A stretch of DNA of 64,000 nucleotides, from the NCBI RefSeq assembly GCF_001457815.1, contig NZ_LN898220.1, forward strand, positions 62,001 to 126,000, given 5' to 3'. The stretch comes from Vitreoscilla massiliensis (lineage in GTDB: Bacteria; Pseudomonadota; Gammaproteobacteria; Burkholderiales; Neisseriaceae). The notes beneath the pieces are model-generated. The model did not search any database. It saw nothing but the letters and a program-made list of their open reading frames with translations, and was not told the DNA's origin. This document shows, one piece after another, positions 62,692-64,000 of the stretch (position 1 is its first letter; each line of letters begins with the position of its first letter). Both the position numbers and the translations under genes were made by a program.

Positions 62692-63654
62692 TTATAAGTC
62701 CAAAACCAATTCGTCCGACAAGGCGCGCGACACGCACACCATCATCGTTTCATTCAATTCGCGCTCTTCTGGCGACAGCACAAAATCACGGTGTTCAGGC
62801 CGGCCTGAAATCACCACGGTCTCACAAGTGCCGCAAGTGCCGTTTTGACACGAGCATTTGACGCGAACACCCTCGCGTTTGAGCGCTGCCAAGATGGTTT
62901 CATCGCTGCCCACTTGGATGTGTTTGCCCGATTTGTGCAAGGTCACGGTAAAGGTATTGCCGGTGAGCGTTTGCTCGTCCACCGCCACGGCAAAACGCTC
63001 CACTACCAATTGCCAACCAATGTGGCTTTGCTGACTTTGGTATTGCTCCAATGCATCGAGCAAGCCTTGTGGGCCACAGGAATACACCGTGGTGTGCGCA
63101 TCCAAAGCAGCTAGAGCGGCCTGTAAATCGTATGGCCCATCGTCATCGGAAGCATGCACATGAATGCGCTCGGCATCGCGTGCTTGCAAATCGGCCAAAA
63201 AGATAAAATCAGCCGGCGAACGCGCCAAATACAATAACTGCCAATCCAAACCCGCCGCTGCCGCTGCTTCTACCATGGGCACGATGGGCGTGATGCCTAT
63301 GCCACCGGCGATGAAATAACATTTGTTTTGCGCCGCAAACGGAAAGTGATTTTTGGGCACACTGACGGGCAGCACATCACCCTCTTGCAACACCTCATGG
63401 ATGTAAGCCGAACCGCCACGACTGGCCTCGTCTTTCAATACCGCAATCTGCCAGTGTTGCGTGTCGGCTTGGGTGCCACACAGCGAGTATTGGCGGTACA
63501 AAGGTTCGCTTGCACCCAATTCCAATTCGATGTGTGCCCCCGGTTCCCAAGCGGGCAAGACACCACCGCCATCCAGTCCCAAGGTCAAACCCACCACCCG
63601 CTCTGACAATTGGGTTTTCTTCAAAACGCGGGCATTCAGTGTTTGTGTTGGCAT
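62692..63654 (-). CDS. Ferredoxin-type reductase (phthalate dioxygenase reductase/VanB family)
   Basis: 320 residues: FMN-binding beta barrel (about 1-105, with YRQYSLCG), NAD-binding domain (about 110-225, with FIAGGIGITPIVPM) and a C-terminal plant-type 2Fe-2S domain with CSCQNGTCGTC plus a later cysteine (MMVCVSRA). Supplies electrons to the adjacent Rieske oxygenase. Uptake word at 63116-63126 read as DLQAA. Confidence 0.93.
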   Translation of the reverse strand: MPTQTLNARVLKKTQLSERVVGLTLGLDGGGVLPAWEPGAHIELELGASEPLYRQYSLCGTQADTQHWQIAVLKDEASRGGSAYIHEVLQEGDVLPVSVPKNHFPFAAQNKCYFIAGGIGITPIVPMVEAAAAAGLDWQLLYLARSPADFIFLADLQARDAERIHVHASDDDGPYDLQAALAALDAHTTVYSCGPQGLLDALEQYQSQQSHIGWQLVVERFAVAVDEQTLTGNTFTVTLHKSGKHIQVGSDETILAALKREGVRVKCSCQNGTCGTCETVVISGRPEHRDFVLSPEERELNETMMVCVSRALSDELVLDL

Positions 63655-63675
63655 GTCGCTCTCCTGCGCTGGCTA

Positions 63676-64000
63676 TCAAGCGATGGCTTCAATGGGCAAT
63701 ACCGCTTGCTGTTTGGCAGCACGGGCATCTTCGGCGCGATATTGTTCAATCAACCAGTTTTGCAAACGCTTGATCACCAGCTCTTGGTTGGTCAAACGAC
63801 CGCGCGATGAAAACTGCGATTTCATGCCCATGTGCGAACGGCGCCATGCAAACAAGTCCTCTATCATCACCGGATACAAATCGTCGTGCTCGGTGTGGAA
63901 TTTTTCCAAATGGTCATCGCGTTCCAAGGTCGATTGTGGGTATAACCACGACACGCCATACGTCGATTGGTTGGCGCTCTTAGGCAGCCACATGAAGTAT
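63676..64000 (-). CDS. Rieske non-heme iron oxygenase, large subunit (C-terminal part only)
   Basis: The frame continues past the right edge, so only the last 108 residues are seen (YFMWLPKSANQSTYGVSW at the edge, then EDLFAWRRSHMGMKSQFSSRGRL and the C-terminal helix ELVIKRLQNWLIEQYRAED). This pattern fits the end of the catalytic domain of ring-hydroxylating oxygenase alpha subunits. The Rieske centre itself is outside the window; the call rests on this tail and the adjoining reductase. Substrate unknown. Confidence 0.8.
   Translation of the reverse strand, partial: YFMWLPKSANQSTYGVSWLYPQSTLERDDHLEKFHTEHDDLYPVMIEDLFAWRRSHMGMKSQFSSRGRLTNQELVIKRLQNWLIEQYRAEDARAAKQQAVLPIEAIA

Larger units (their letters stand above)
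2083..63126. repeat. Dispersed DNA-uptake-sequence-like word A(A/T)GCGGCCTGTAAA
   Basis: About 50 exact copies of the 11-mer GCGGCCTGTAA counted by eye on the two strands; fewer than one would be expected by chance. Close inverted pairs are listed separately. Single copies not covered elsewhere include 3148, 8067, 8608, 10141, 29329, 30553, 32619, 33006, 33118, 44142, 44496, 45525, 46080, 47813, 48214, 54723, 57053, 59278, 60611, 60777 and 63116 (first base). The large genes at 18.4-26.1 kb, 33.1-37 kb and 37.4-44.1 kb contain none. Confidence 0.9.

Noticed and set aside
58662..64000. Indole-3-acetate (iac) degradation cluster
   Set aside because: It shares a Rieske oxygenase, a reductase and an amidase with iac, but DUF1116 and the epimerase-like protein are not iac genes, and the iacA/iacE-type genes are not seen.
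1..64000. tRNA, rRNA, transposase, integrase or phage genes
   Set aside because: Looked for by eye in the gaps and among the open frames; none found.

Overview
The window looks like a chromosomal segment of a member of the Neisseriaceae (Betaproteobacteria). Three things point there: Neisseria-type trimeric porins, a neisserial-style heme/TonB system and an ESPR-type trimeric autotransporter; and above all a short word, 5'-A(A/T)GCGGCCTGTAAA-3', scattered about 50 times on both strands, often as close inverted pairs behind genes. That is how the DNA uptake sequence (DUS) of naturally transformable Neisseriaceae behaves. The word keeps the central CTG, and as I remember the described dialects it differs at two of twelve positions from a Kingella dialect (AAGCAGCCTGCA). 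I cannot name the genus. No rRNA, tRNA, CRISPR array, insertion sequence or phage gene was seen.

Layout. 1-5.7 kb (+): heme acquisition operon (outer-membrane receptor cut by the window edge, HemS-like protein, periplasmic binding protein, permease, ATPase). 6-10 kb (-): PQQ membrane glucose dehydrogenase and a porin. 10.3-15.9 kb: three MFS transporters (two are tandem paralogs), a MerR regulator and a lipoprotein hydrolase. 16-18.2 kb (-): second porin and an exported metallo-beta-lactamase-fold protein. 18.4-26.1 kb: an AT-richer accessory block with three proteins made of RTX repeats plus beta-roll companion domains, and an unrecognised exported 410-residue protein. 26.2-29.6 kb (-): ispH, lspA, cysM and a dienelactone hydrolase. 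29.9-33 kb: three small membrane proteins, an EamA transporter and a DUF1289 protein. 33.1-37 kb (-): a 1276-residue FAD/FeS dehydrogenase. 37.4-44.1 kb (-): a 2238-residue YadA-like trimeric autotransporter with long tandem repeats.

44.5-54 kb (-) is a complete operon for 3-hydroxyanthranilate meta-cleavage to pyruvate and acetyl-CoA, in the gene order I recall for the nbaEXHJIGFCDR cluster of 2-nitrobenzoate-degrading Pseudomonas: dehydrogenase, transporter, hydratase, acylating acetaldehyde dehydrogenase, aldolase, decarboxylase, deaminase, dioxygenase, ACMS decarboxylase, LysR regulator. No upstream enzyme producing 3-hydroxyanthranilate is present in the window.

54.3-64 kb holds a glyoxalase, a LysR regulator divergent from an MHS-family transporter, a small membrane-anchored protein, a 600-bp gene-free stretch carrying five same-direction DUS, and then a second, unassigned catabolic operon (-): Rieske oxygenase (cut by the right edge), ferredoxin-type reductase, NAD-dependent epimerase-like protein, an unknown 204-residue protein, a DUF1116 (YlbE/AllG-like) protein and an amidase-signature hydrolase. 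This combination of a ring oxygenase with DUF1116 and an amidase is the best candidate here for an undescribed pathway; the novel-looking DUS dialect is the best-supported unusual signal.
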